64,000 nt of DNA from Acidobacteriota bacterium. GTDB taxonomy: Bacteria; Acidobacteriota; Vicinamibacteria; Vicinamibacterales; UBA823. The translations under genes were made by a program, and so were the position numbers. A model generated the notes under the pieces. It was not told where the DNA came from. It saw only the letters and a list, made by a program, of their open reading frames with translations, and did not search any database. The DNA lies in the NCBI GenBank assembly GCA_002730525.1, contig PCAK01000005.1, forward strand, positions 65,280 through 129,279, given 5' to 3'. This document shows, piece after piece, positions 25,280 to 36,234 of the stretch. Positions within the stretch are counted from its first letter, which is position 1. Each line of letters starts with the position of its first letter.

Positions 25280-26392
25280 GTGACCGACAGTGCCCGTCGC
25301 ATCGTGCACGTCGACATGGATGCGTTCTACGCGTCGGTCGAACAACGCGACGACCCATCGCTGGCGGGCAAGCCGGTCGCCGTCGGTGGACGTCCGGAGC
25401 GGCGCGGCGTGGTCGCCGCGGCCAGCTACGAGGCGCGCGAGTTCGGCGTGCGGTCGGCGATGGCGATGGCCAGGGCCGTGCGACTCTGCCCGTCGCTCGC
25501 GATAGTGCGACCCGACTTCTCGAAGTACCGGGCCGTGTCCAAGGAGGTCTTTGGGATCTTCCGCGAGGCGACGCACCTCGTGGAACCGCTGTCGCTCGAC
25601 GAGGCCTACCTGGACGTAACGATCAACGCCTGGGGCGAACCGCTCGCGACGACCGTCGCCAAGCGGATCAAGGCCCGCATTCTGGAACGCACGTGCCTCA
25701 CCGCTTCGGCCGGCGTCGCCCCCAACAAGTTCATTGCCAAGATCGCCTCGGGATGGCAAAAACCCGATGGGTTGACCGTCGTGCCGCACGCCCGCGTCGA
25801 AGCCTTCTTGCAGAAGCTGCCCGTCGAGGCGCTGTGGGGCGTCGGCCCCGTCACCGCGGGCAAGCTCAGGGCCCGCGGCATCGAGCGGCTGGTCGACGTC
25901 CGCGAGGTCGAGCTCGATGCGCTCCGCGAGACCGTAGGGCGATGGGCTGAATCGCTGCAGCGGCTGGCGTGGGGCCAGGACGAGCGCCCGGTCGTCATCA
26001 ATCGGCCGTCCAAGTCCGCCGGTTCGGAGCGGACCTTCGCCGAGGACCTGATCGACCTCGAGACGATCCGCGCCGAGATCGATGGCTTGGCGCGCCGGGG
26101 TACCGACTGGATGGCCCGGAAGGGGCGGACGGCACGCACCGTCACCCTCAAGTTGCGCTACAACGACTTCACGACGATCACGCGCCGCCATACGACGTCG
26201 CTGCCGACGCGCGACGCCGAGGCTATCGTCAAGCGCGCGCTCGCGCTGCTCGACCGCACCGAAGCTGGCGTCCGTGCGGTACGCCTGCTCGGGGTGACGA
26301 TGCACAACCTGACAACCGACGACGCACCCCCACCGGCCAATCGGCTTCCCCGGTTGCCGTTCGACGACCTCGAACCGTCCGGGCTGTTATGA
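25280..26392 (+). CDS. dinB: DNA polymerase IV
   Basis: Y-family translesion DNA polymerase, 370 aa, cytosolic, tolerant of damaged templates and error-prone. The N-terminal catalytic motifs are VDMDAFYASVEQ (metal-binding Asp) and SLDEAYLDVT. The helix-hairpin-helix region follows (LWGVGPVTAGKL) and then the little-finger domain (about 245-350). The C-terminus ends RLPFDDLEPSGLL; a beta-clamp-binding peptide is plausible there but not obvious. It begins with a GTG that coincides with the predicted transcription start. No LexA-type box was recognised upstream. A small gene follows 7 bp later. Confidence 0.95.
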   Translation: MTDSARRIVHVDMDAFYASVEQRDDPSLAGKPVAVGGRPERRGVVAAASYEAREFGVRSAMAMARAVRLCPSLAIVRPDFSKYRAVSKEVFGIFREATHLVEPLSLDEAYLDVTINAWGEPLATTVAKRIKARILERTCLTASAGVAPNKFIAKIASGWQKPDGLTVVPHARVEAFLQKLPVEALWGVGPVTAGKLRARGIERLVDVREVELDALRETVGRWAESLQRLAWGQDERPVVINRPSKSAGSERTFAEDLIDLETIRAEIDGLARRGTDWMARKGRTARTVTLKLRYNDFTTITRRHTTSLPTRDAEAIVKRALALLDRTEAGVRAVRLLGVTMHNLTTDDAPPPANRLPRLPFDDLEPSGLL

Positions 26393-26393
26393 T
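26388..26393 (+). promoter_or_regulatory. Leaderless -10 element inside the end of dinB
   Basis: TATGAT overlaps the dinB stop and puts +1 at 26400, the first base of the next GTG. The small gene may therefore have its own promoter in addition to read-through from dinB. Confidence 0.5.
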
Positions 26394-26399
26394 CGGAAC

Positions 26400-26630
26400 G
26401 TGCTAAACGGAACGCGCGAAGCCATCCTCAGGAGGGTCCAACCGATCAGCATTCACGGCCAGGTCTCCTGTGACGTCGTCTTCTCGGACTCCAACGACCC
26501 CGAGGGACCGGTGCACACCGCGCGGGTCGGCCCGGAAGCCATGGCCCACGGAATCGAGCCGGGTGACCCGATCAGCCTCGTCTACCTCATGGGCTCCGTG
26601 ACGGCGGTGCGCCGGACCGTGCCGCGCTGA
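26400..26630 (+). CDS. Small hypothetical protein, 76 aa
   Basis: Not recognised. The product is soluble, without signal or membrane segment, with beta-rich stretches (SIHGQVSCDVVFSD, PISLVYLMGSVTAVRR). It starts at GTG 26400, matching a TATGAT spaced for a leaderless mRNA. Position directly after dinB suggests cotranscription but gives no function. Codon use (G/C in third positions) fits a real gene. Confidence 0.6.
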   Translation: MLNGTREAILRRVQPISIHGQVSCDVVFSDSNDPEGPVHTARVGPEAMAHGIEPGDPISLVYLMGSVTAVRRTVPR

Positions 26631-26843
26631 GCGCGGCCGCCGTCGGCGCGCCATCTCTTCATCCCGTCATCTCTTCACCTCTTCAAGCGCTCGAGATGCT
26701 CGGCGTGATCGGTCTCCTTCGCCGGGATGTCCTCGAGACGCACGAGGATGGCGTGATTGAGTTCACCCGCGATGATAGCCTTGTCGACAGCGTCGGGCAG
26801 ACGCCCGCATGAAGTCAGTGAATAACGAACGAGGAGCCATCGG
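26631..26843. other. Gene-free gap with a possible ORF remnant
   Basis: 213 bp before the M28 peptidase gene. A minus-strand frame (26675-26920) encodes AVDKAIIAGELNHAILVRLED and ends LERLKR, but it overlaps the start of the M28 gene and has no ribosome site I can see. It may be the end of a decayed gene. The plus strand has GAGGAG before ATG 26844. Confidence 0.4.
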
Positions 26844-28259
26844 ATGTCAGAGCAGCGTTCACACATCGTACGATCGTCACGAATGATCGCCACGATCGCC
26901 ATCCTGGCGGCGGCCAGCATGATGGCCCCACCGGCCGTGACCGGTCAGGCGTCGGCGTCGGAATGGCTCGACGCCTATCACGAGCCGGCCAGCCGCATCA
27001 TCGGCGAAGCCATGGCCGGAACATTCGCGTGGGATCGGCTCGCTGAGTTGAGCGATACGTTCGGCCACCGTCTGAGCGGTTCACCCCAGCTCGAACGGGC
27101 TATCGAATGGGCCGCCGAGCAGATGCGGGGCGACGGGCTCGAGAACGTCCGGCTGGAGCCGGTCATGGTGCCGCACTGGGTGCGCGGCGAGGAGCGCGCC
27201 CGGACGACGCGACCCAGCGAGCAGGAGCTGGTGATGCTCGGCCTCGGGGGCAGCATCGCCACGCCTCCCGGCGGCGTCGAGGCGGAGACGCTCGTGGTGA
27301 GCAGCTTCGATGAACTCGACGCGCGCGCCGACGACGTGGCGGGCAAGATCGTGGTCTACAACGTCCCGTTCACGAACTACGGCCAGACGGTGCGATACCG
27401 CACCACCGGCGCATCGCGCGCCGCCCGGCACGGCGCGGTGGCGAGCCTCGTCCGATCGGTCGGCCCGACCTCCGGCCGGACGCCGCATACCGGCGCCATG
27501 ACCTACACCGACACCGACCCTCAGATTCCGGCCGCGGCGGTCACCGCCGAGGACGCCGACCTGTTGCAGCGGATGCAGGACCGGGGAACGCCCGCCTGGG
27601 TCCACCTCGAGATGAACGCCCAGATGCTTCCGGACGCCGAGTCCGCTAATGTCGTGGCCGAGATTCGCGGACGCGAGCACCCCGAGGAAGTCGTCGTCAT
27701 CGGGGGCCACATCGACTCCTGGGACGTCGGCACCGGATCCACTGACGACGGCGGTGGGTGCATCATCACTTGGGACGCGCTGCGCATCTTGCAGCGCCTG
27801 GGCCTGCGGCCGCGCCGCACGTTGCGCGTCGTGCTCTGGACGAACGAGGAAAACGGACTCCGCGGCGGAACAGCGTACCGCGATCGCTACGCCGATCAAC
27901 TCGAGAATCATGTCATGATGCTGGAGTCGGATGGTGGCGTCTTCCAGCCGCGGGGCTTCGGCTTCACCGGCAACCCGAAGGCTCGCGCAACGGTCGAGGC
28001 AATCGCATCACTGCTGCGCGGTATCGACGCCCACCGGATCGGACCCAGCGGCGGCGGCGCCGACATCGGCCCAAGCGTCCGAGCGGCCGGCATCCCGAGC
28101 ATGTCAACCGATGTGGACGGATCGACCTACTTCACGATTCACCACACGCCCGCGGATACGATGGACAAGATCGATCCCACCGACGTCGCGCGCAACGTCG
28201 CCGCGGTCGCCGTCATGGCCTACGTCGTGGCCGACATGCCGGAACGGCTGGGCCAATAG
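26844..28259 (+). CDS. M28 family zinc aminopeptidase (secreted)
   Basis: 471-aa exported peptidase. A signal peptide (about 14-36) is followed by a PA-type insert domain (about 140-250) and the M28 catalytic domain. Zinc ligands and catalytic residues: His289 in GGHIDSWD, Asp301 in TDDGGG, Glu335/336 in TNEENGL, and the C-terminal His in TIHHTPADT. The layout matches carboxypeptidase Q/aminopeptidase Y-type enzymes that release N-terminal amino acids or cleave dipeptides. GAGGAG lies 9 nt before ATG 26844. It joins the other secreted peptidases as part of a peptide-degrading secretome. Confidence 0.93.
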   Translation: MSEQRSHIVRSSRMIATIAILAAASMMAPPAVTGQASASEWLDAYHEPASRIIGEAMAGTFAWDRLAELSDTFGHRLSGSPQLERAIEWAAEQMRGDGLENVRLEPVMVPHWVRGEERARTTRPSEQELVMLGLGGSIATPPGGVEAETLVVSSFDELDARADDVAGKIVVYNVPFTNYGQTVRYRTTGASRAARHGAVASLVRSVGPTSGRTPHTGAMTYTDTDPQIPAAAVTAEDADLLQRMQDRGTPAWVHLEMNAQMLPDAESANVVAEIRGREHPEEVVVIGGHIDSWDVGTGSTDDGGGCIITWDALRILQRLGLRPRRTLRVVLWTNEENGLRGGTAYRDRYADQLENHVMMLESDGGVFQPRGFGFTGNPKARATVEAIASLLRGIDAHRIGPSGGGADIGPSVRAAGIPSMSTDVDGSTYFTIHHTPADTMDKIDPTDVARNVAAVAVMAYVVADMPERLGQ

Positions 28260-28385
28260 AAGAGGGCGGAGCGCCTGCGAAAACGGTCAAGGCGCGCACG
28301 GCACGCCTCGCGGGTGCGGAGTGGGGCACTCGGGGTCCCCGCGTAGCGCCCGCGTGGGGCTTGGGGCGCAAGGCGCCCCATCTAC
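28260..28385. repeat. Intergenic repeat with palindromes, copy 2 of the 30-bp element
   Basis: 126 bp between convergent genes. Bases 28355-28384 match 1-30 exactly, with the hairpin GGGGCG/CGCCCC. Another hairpin, GGGG-T-CCCC, lies at about 28332-28340. The repeat ends 1 bp before the TAA of algH. No ORF is likely here. Confidence 0.75.
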
Positions 28386-28952
28386 TTAATGCACGCCGTG
28401 GCTCATCTGTAGCGCCGCGGGATCGGCACCGAGGCGGCGTATCGCGATCTCCCACATCCGCTCGGGCTCGGTCCGGAAGACGAGGTCGAGGTCGACATCG
28501 ATCGTGAGCCAGGAAGACGCCGCAATTTCCGCGTCGAGCTGGCCGGGGCCCCAGCCCGCGTAGCCGGTCAATAACCTCGCCTGCGTCTCCGGTTCGGCTT
28601 CGAGGAGCTGGCGCAGAAGATCGGCCGAGGTCGAGAGATAGACGCCGGGACAGACCCGCACCGCGTCGGACTCGGCCGGCTCCTGGCCCAGGAGGATCCA
28701 TCCGCGCTGCGGCTCGACTGGACCACCGATCCACAACTGCAGGCCGCCGCGAACATTCACCGGCGGCTCGAGCTTGACGACGTCGGCCGCACAGGTCTCC
28801 GTGGGGCGGTTCAACACGAGCCCGAACGCGCCTTCAGCGCCGTACTCGCACAGCAGGATGACCGTGCGGTGGAAATTGGGATCCGCCAACTGCGGCATCG
28901 ACAGCAGGAGCGTCGGTGCGAGTCGGGAATCGGGTGACGGAGGCGTGTCCAT
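28386..28952 (-). CDS. algH: YqgE/AlgH family protein
   Basis: 188 aa, the usual length of this widely conserved cytosolic family of uncertain function (linked by name to alginate regulation in Pseudomonas). The typical N-terminus APTLLLSMPQLADPNFHRTV and the core GAFGLVLNRPT, GGPVEPQRGWIL and LLTGYAGWGPGQLDAEI are present. The frame runs on to 29075, but ATG 28952 gives the standard start. A GGGAGAG lies upstream. Follows queG on the same strand with a 79-bp gap. Confidence 0.93.
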   Translation of the reverse strand: MDTPPSPDSRLAPTLLLSMPQLADPNFHRTVILLCEYGAEGAFGLVLNRPTETCAADVVKLEPPVNVRGGLQLWIGGPVEPQRGWILLGQEPAESDAVRVCPGVYLSTSADLLRQLLEAEPETQARLLTGYAGWGPGQLDAEIAASSWLTIDVDLDLVFRTEPERMWEIAIRRLGADPAALQMSHGVH

Positions 28953-29031
28953 GGCGTCGGCGAATCGGCTCTCCCAAGAGTATGGCGACGGCCGCCAAAG
29001 ATCAAAACACCCCGGCTGACACCCAAGGTGG

Positions 29032-30093
29032 CTACGGCGCCAGCTTCCGCCGGGCCCATGCCACGTGCTCGGCAACCATCGGGTCGTCGAGCGAGGGCGC
29101 TGCCTCGGCTGGGTCCGGCCCGGACCCGGGCTTCTCGAGGGCCTCCCGCGCGGCCGGGTCGCCGCTGTTGCCCAGCGCGATCGCCAGGTTTCGCCGGAGC
29201 CGCTTCACGCCTGCCCGCGTCATCGCCGACCCTTTCATCGTCGACCGCAACTCCGCATCGGGCCGCTGCCAGAGGTCGAGCAGGCTGGGCTGATCGAAGA
29301 GCGCCCGGGGAAGCCACGCGCGGTCGGTGTTGCGCGCCGCGGCATCGTTCCACGGGCAGACATCCTGGCAGATATCGCAGCCGAAGACGTGTGACTCAAC
29401 ACCATCGCGCTGCCGTTCTGGCACCGCGCCCTTCAGCTCGATCGTGAGATACGACAGGCATCTCGTCGCATCGAGCACCCACGGCTCGGGCAGCGCGCCG
29501 GTCGGGCAGGCCTCGAGACAGAGCGTGCAGTTGCCGCACTGGTCAAGCGACGCGTCGTCCGGCGGGAGATCGAGCGTGCAGATGATCTCGGACAGGAACA
29601 GCCACGATCCGCGTTCGCCGTTGATGAGACAGGTGTTCTTGCCGATCCAGCCGAGGCCAGCGTGCTGCGCGTAGACGCGTTCCTGAACGGGACCCGTATC
29701 GACGTAGGCCCGCGCCTCGAACGTCGGGCCGGCACGTTCGGCCATCCAACTCCGCAGCGCCTCGGTGCGCGCGCCCACGACGTCGTGGTAGTCGTCACCC
29801 CACGCATAGCGGGCGATCTTCGCGTCGCCCGGCGCGTTGCGCTCCGTCGAATACGGCCGGTCCACGTTGTAGACGGTCGCCAGCATCACGACCGACCTGG
29901 CACCGGCGAGCACCGCGCGAACGTCAGCCCGCCGGTCGGCTGTTCGCGCCATGTACGCCATCTCAGCCGCATGCCCGCGATCGATCCACTCTCGAAGGAA
30001 GCCCAGCTCAGGCAGCGACTCGGCCGGCGCGATCCCGCACAGATCGAAACCCAGCTCGGAGGCACGCGCCTTGATCTGAGAAGCCGTCACCAT
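29032..30093 (-). CDS. queG: Epoxyqueuosine reductase
   Basis: Cytosolic cobalamin- and iron-sulfur-dependent enzyme that reduces epoxyqueuosine to queuosine in tRNA, the last step of queuosine synthesis. 353 aa. The N-terminal domain has LGFDLCGIAPA and YVDTGPVQER; GLGWIGKNTCLI is conserved. Two 4Fe-4S binding motifs follow: CGNCTLCLEACPTGAL and CDICQDVCPWN. The C-terminus carries HEAT-like helices and is somewhat short. ATG 30093 matches the family N-terminus; the upstream frame is a shadow of acnA. It lies 31 bp after acnA and is probably cotranscribed. Confidence 0.95.
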   Translation of the reverse strand: MVTASQIKARASELGFDLCGIAPAESLPELGFLREWIDRGHAAEMAYMARTADRRADVRAVLAGARSVVMLATVYNVDRPYSTERNAPGDAKIARYAWGDDYHDVVGARTEALRSWMAERAGPTFEARAYVDTGPVQERVYAQHAGLGWIGKNTCLINGERGSWLFLSEIICTLDLPPDDASLDQCGNCTLCLEACPTGALPEPWVLDATRCLSYLTIELKGAVPERQRDGVESHVFGCDICQDVCPWNDAAARNTDRAWLPRALFDQPSLLDLWQRPDAELRSTMKGSAMTRAGVKRLRRNLAIALGNSGDPAAREALEKPGSGPDPAEAAPSLDDPMVAEHVAWARRKLAP

Positions 30094-30124
30094 CGAAGGC
30101 CTCCGTCCGCGGTTCGCTCGATGG

Positions 30125-32769
<2,645 letters not shown>

Positions 32770-32773
<4 letters not shown>

Positions 32774-33882
32774 GCTGGTCTCGTCCCTCCTCGCCACGGC
32801 CGCCCACGACCGGGCCGCAGCGCTCCCCTGATCATCACATACTCGCCGACGTTATCCGAGGTCAGGAGGCCAACGAGCCGTCCGCCATCGAGCACGGGCA
32901 GCACCGGGCATCCGCCGGACTCCAACCGCTGGAACGCCGACTCGAGCATCTCCCGCGCGTCGGCGACCTCGAAGTTCCGCGTCATCACCTGCTGGACGGC
33001 CCCCGCCGCGCCGCGCTCGCCGAGCGCGGCCATCATCGCGTCGCGGGTCAGCACGCCAACCAGCGCGCCGCCTTCGATGACGGGAAAGTCGCGCTGCGAG
33101 CCGGCCAGCACCAGGTCGACCGCCTCCTGAAGTGGGGACGCAGCCTCCAACACGTGGAAATCGGTCAACATCGCGCGGCTCACCGGAATGCCGGCCAGCG
33201 CCGACCGGAGGCTCACCATCGAGGCCTCGCTCGACGCGCCCATCCAGACGAACAGCGCAATGAACACTAGAAATGGGTTCGAGAAGAGCCCGACGAACCC
33301 GAACAGCAGCGCCAGCCCCTGGCCGATGTTGGCGGCGATCTCTGTCGCCCGGACGTAGTCGAGCCGTTCCGCCAGCAGTGCGCGCAGCATCCGCCCGCCG
33401 TCCATCGGGAAGGCCGGCACCAGATTGAACACGGCCAGCGACAGGTTGACGACCGTGAAGCGCTCCACGACACCAGCCGACGGGTCGAACGCCAGCTCGG
33501 GCAACGTGCCCAGCGTGAGCATCAGAGCCAGATAACATCCGGCGGCGATCGCCAGGTTGACCGCCGGTCCGGCCAGCGCGACCCAGAGTTCCTGTCTCGG
33601 CACGTCCGGCATACGCTCCAGCCTGGCCAGCCCGCCGATCGGCAACAGCGTGATGTCCCGGGTGCGGATGCCGAACCGGCGCGCGGTCAGCGCGTGGCCG
33701 AGTTCGTGCAGCACGATCGTGAAGAAGATGGCCAGCAGGAACAGCGCGCTGGCGATCACCGCGCCAAGTTCCCGGCCACCCGCCACGCCGCTGAACAGGA
33801 TGAAGCCGATCAGCACCAGGAACGTCCCGTGGACGTAGATCGGGATCCCGGCGATCGTCGCGATCCGCCACGACCATTTCAT
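32770..33882 (-). CDS. Site-2 protease (M50) with tandem CBS domains
   Basis: 370-aa intramembrane zinc protease. Membrane helices occupy about 1-225. The zinc site is HELGH (59-63) and the third ligand lies in the second motif FPMDGGR. Two CBS domains follow (about 245-300 and 305-365), which usually bind adenosine nucleotides and could regulate the protease. Such enzymes release membrane-anchored factors such as anti-sigma proteins, but no partner is nearby. The stop overlaps acnA by 4 bp. Start ATG 33882 is preceded by a 39-bp gap after the barrel gene. Confidence 0.93.
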
Positions 33883-33921
33883 GACCGGTCTCCATCCACA
33901 CCGCGCCCGACGCGGCGATCG

Positions 33922-34614
33922 TCAGAAGACAGCGAGAAAGACGCTCGCGTGTCCGGTGACGGACGTACGGCGCCGATCCTCGAGATCGAATCCATCGTTT
34001 CGTATCAACAGGCGCAGTTCGGCGCGAACGCCGACGCGCTGGATCCAGGAATCTGCCGGGTTCCAGAGGGCGTACTTCACTCCACCCCCCGCGTGCGCCG
34101 CGCGCCCGCTCGCGACGAGGACCGAACCGTCGTCGAGTTGGCGCAGGTAGCCGAGCCCGCCGACGAGAAAGGGCCGCAGCCGGCCGTCGACCGCTTCGAG
34201 GGCCGTCAGGTGGACCACGACGCTGCCGTCGATGATCCATTGCGACAGGGCGGTGTCGAAGCTCCGCGAGCCGGCCTCGACGTCGCCCGTGACCTGCGTG
34301 GCCACGTTCGGTGTCGCGTAGCCCAGACCCGCCTCGACGGCAAAGATCCGGGACAGGCGCCATCCCAGTCGAAGGTCGAGAGCGATCGCGGTCTCCAGTT
34401 CGGACTCGATCGAGAACAGCGTGAACTCGCCGCCGCCCGAACCGGTGTTGGCCGTCAGGGTCGCCTCCGCACCGCCGATCTGATATCCGGAGATGGCACC
34501 GACCCCGACGCCGATCTCGAGCCGCCCCTGCCCGGCCGCCGGGGGCGCCGACGCGGCGAGACCCGCACCAAGCACGACCGCGGCCACGACGCGTGAACGG
34601 CCGCCGCGGGTCAC
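33922..34614 (-). CDS. Small outer-membrane beta-barrel protein
   Basis: 230 aa. Signal peptide (1-29, ending AAGQG), then amphipathic strands such as LEIGVGVGAISGY and FAVEAGLGYATP, and the terminal strand ASVFLAVF with a C-terminal Phe, as expected for insertion by the BAM machinery. An OmpW-like 8-stranded barrel is likely; the function is not known. GTG 34614 overlaps the stop of the matrixin gene (GTGA), so the two are coupled. Confidence 0.75.
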   Translation of the reverse strand: MTRGGRSRVVAAVVLGAGLAASAPPAAGQGRLEIGVGVGAISGYQIGGAEATLTANTGSGGGEFTLFSIESELETAIALDLRLGWRLSRIFAVEAGLGYATPNVATQVTGDVEAGSRSFDTALSQWIIDGSVVVHLTALEAVDGRLRPFLVGGLGYLRQLDDGSVLVASGRAAHAGGGVKYALWNPADSWIQRVGVRAELRLLIRNDGFDLEDRRRTSVTGHASVFLAVF

Positions 34615-35612
34615 TTGCTCACGACCTCGAGGTCGGCGACGGCGTCCGCCCCGGCCCGCACCGTGACGATCTGCGACGCGAACCCTACTCGAAAGTCGAC
34701 GTCGACCGTGTCGGAATCCTGAAAGAAGCTGTCGGGGTCGGCGTCGTCCAGTGGCTCTACGCGGAGGAGATACGGACCTGGCGGGAGACCGGCCACAACG
34801 AACCGCCCTTCGCTGCCGATCGAGAAGTTGCCCACGAGCGTCTCGGTCTGCATGTTGAACGCCACGACGTGGGCGCCCACGACGCTCGCGCCGCCCTTCT
34901 GGACCCGTCCCGAGATACTGCCGGTCGCCTGCTGGAACTCAGGCGTCGGATACAGGTCTGAGACCCCGGCCCGATCATCTGCGTGCAGGCGGCGGCCCTC
35001 GATGGAGCCACTCGAGAACGCGATCGGGAACATCGCGGTCCCCGAGGCGATCACGCGTCGTCCCCCGGTCGGTCGTAGCTCCGTCTCGCCGATCGCCGAG
35101 TGGCCGAGGCCGAGCAGGTGACCGATCTCATGCAGGGCGATCGCCTCGACATCGAAGCCGCTCTGGCCGTCGGTGGACCACGCGACCGCCGCGTTGAAGG
35201 CGATGTCGGCTTCGATGATCTCGCCCGAGCCGGTCCTGGTGAGCAACGACGTTACGGCGAGAACGCGGTCGTCGAAGTCGAACACGTCCTCAAAGCCGAC
35301 CGTCGTGACGCCGTCTTCGCTAAGCGGCGACAACCCGGTGAATCCGACCTCGGTGAACGTCGCGGTCGCGGTCGGTACCGCCTCCCACGACGCGAAGGCG
35401 CGCCCGACGGCCTGGCGAAACGCCTCGCCGGAGACGCCCGGCAGGTCGCGGTCACCGACGAAGTAGCGGATCGGGCCGCCTCCCCACCGAAGCACCTGGT
35501 CGGGATCCTGCGCGAACCCCAGCTTCAGATAGGCCTCGAGCGGGGAGGCCCCGGCGAGGACAAAGGCCAGCACCATCGCCGTCGGAGCCCGCCACGTCCT
35601 GTGCACCTTCAA
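34611..35612 (-). CDS. Matrixin-type metalloprotease (secreted)
   Basis: 333-aa exported protein. Signal peptide about 1-27. The catalytic zinc motif HEIGHLLGLGHS (His161, His165, His171, Glu162) fits HExxHxxGxxH, followed by an AMFP Met-turn (about 193). The C-terminal 100 residues hold a carboxypeptidase-regulatory-like beta-sandwich (SISGRVQKGGASVVGAHVVAF). TTG 35612 overlaps the upstream stop as TTGA; GTG 35606 is a possible alternative. It may process surface proteins or extracellular substrates. Confidence 0.88.
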   Translation of the reverse strand: MKVHRTWRAPTAMVLAFVLAGASPLEAYLKLGFAQDPDQVLRWGGGPIRYFVGDRDLPGVSGEAFRQAVGRAFASWEAVPTATATFTEVGFTGLSPLSEDGVTTVGFEDVFDFDDRVLAVTSLLTRTGSGEIIEADIAFNAAVAWSTDGQSGFDVEAIALHEIGHLLGLGHSAIGETELRPTGGRRVIASGTAMFPIAFSSGSIEGRRLHADDRAGVSDLYPTPEFQQATGSISGRVQKGGASVVGAHVVAFNMQTETLVGNFSIGSEGRFVVAGLPPGPYLLRVEPLDDADPDSFFQDSDTVDVDFRVGFASQIVTVRAGADAVADLEVVSK

Positions 35613-36217
35613 CGGCGCACCGCCTCACCGGGCAGATCGGCGATCAGCTCCCGCAGCCGCCGGCCGAACTCGCGGAACGGCATCAGCCGCCGCCCGATGT
35701 CACCGCGCACGAGCGGCTGCACCGACGGCCCCGGCGCAAAGGTCGGCATCACCACCCGCTGGTTGGTCGCTCGGTTCACGACGATGCGAAACAATCCCTG
35801 GGACAGTCCGAGAATGATCGGGATCGAGGGCCCTCTCGTCCCAAGGAACATCACGACCTCCTGGCCGATCGTGAGCACCGGCGCGCCGAGGACGACGGTC
35901 CGGTGGGCGCCCATCGTGCCGCCCGGCACGCGAATGCGGACCGACGGGCCGAGATCGCCTTTGAAGTACCCGGACGCATCGACGGTGACGAGGCTCTCGA
36001 TCCGCTCGCGACCGGTGGTCCAACGCGGCGACACTGCCGCCACCCGTCCGTACACGATCACGCGCGCCTCGTCGGCCAGCTCCGCGAGCGTCGCCGGCAC
36101 GACGGACGAAGCCGCCGCCATCAACGGCGCCGCAACTCCCAGGCCTGCCACCAGAGCGACGACCAGCCATCTAGAAGCGGTTTCACCACTTCTAGAGACC
36201 TGCTCGACTCTTCTCAT
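35609..36217 (-). CDS. Exported hypothetical protein linked to matrixin
   Basis: 202 aa with a signal peptide (about 14-36). Not recognised by name. The mature part (LADEARVIVYGRVAAVSPRW...VRIRVPGGTMG...GQEVVMFLGT) has the look of small secreted beta-domains often found beside matrixin-type proteases. ATG 36217 has GGAG 6 nt upstream and lies 17 bp after lpxB; the long upstream frame is a shadow of lpxB. Its stop overlaps the matrixin start, suggesting that the two act together, for example as substrate, inhibitor or chaperone; this is inference. Confidence 0.7.
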   Translation of the reverse strand: MRRVEQVSRSGETASRWLVVALVAGLGVAAPLMAAASSVVPATLAELADEARVIVYGRVAAVSPRWTTGRERIESLVTVDASGYFKGDLGPSVRIRVPGGTMGAHRTVVLGAPVLTIGQEVVMFLGTRGPSIPIILGLSQGLFRIVVNRATNQRVVMPTFAPGPSVQPLVRGDIGRRLMPFREFGRRLRELIADLPGEAVRR

Positions 36218-36234
36218 CCGCAACTCCAGCTTCT

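Noticed and set aside
26675-26920. Minus-strand 81-residue ORF before the M28 gene
   Set aside because: It overlaps the M28 start by 77 bp, has no ribosome site or spaced -10, and matches no family I know. Kept only as a possible remnant in the gap entry.
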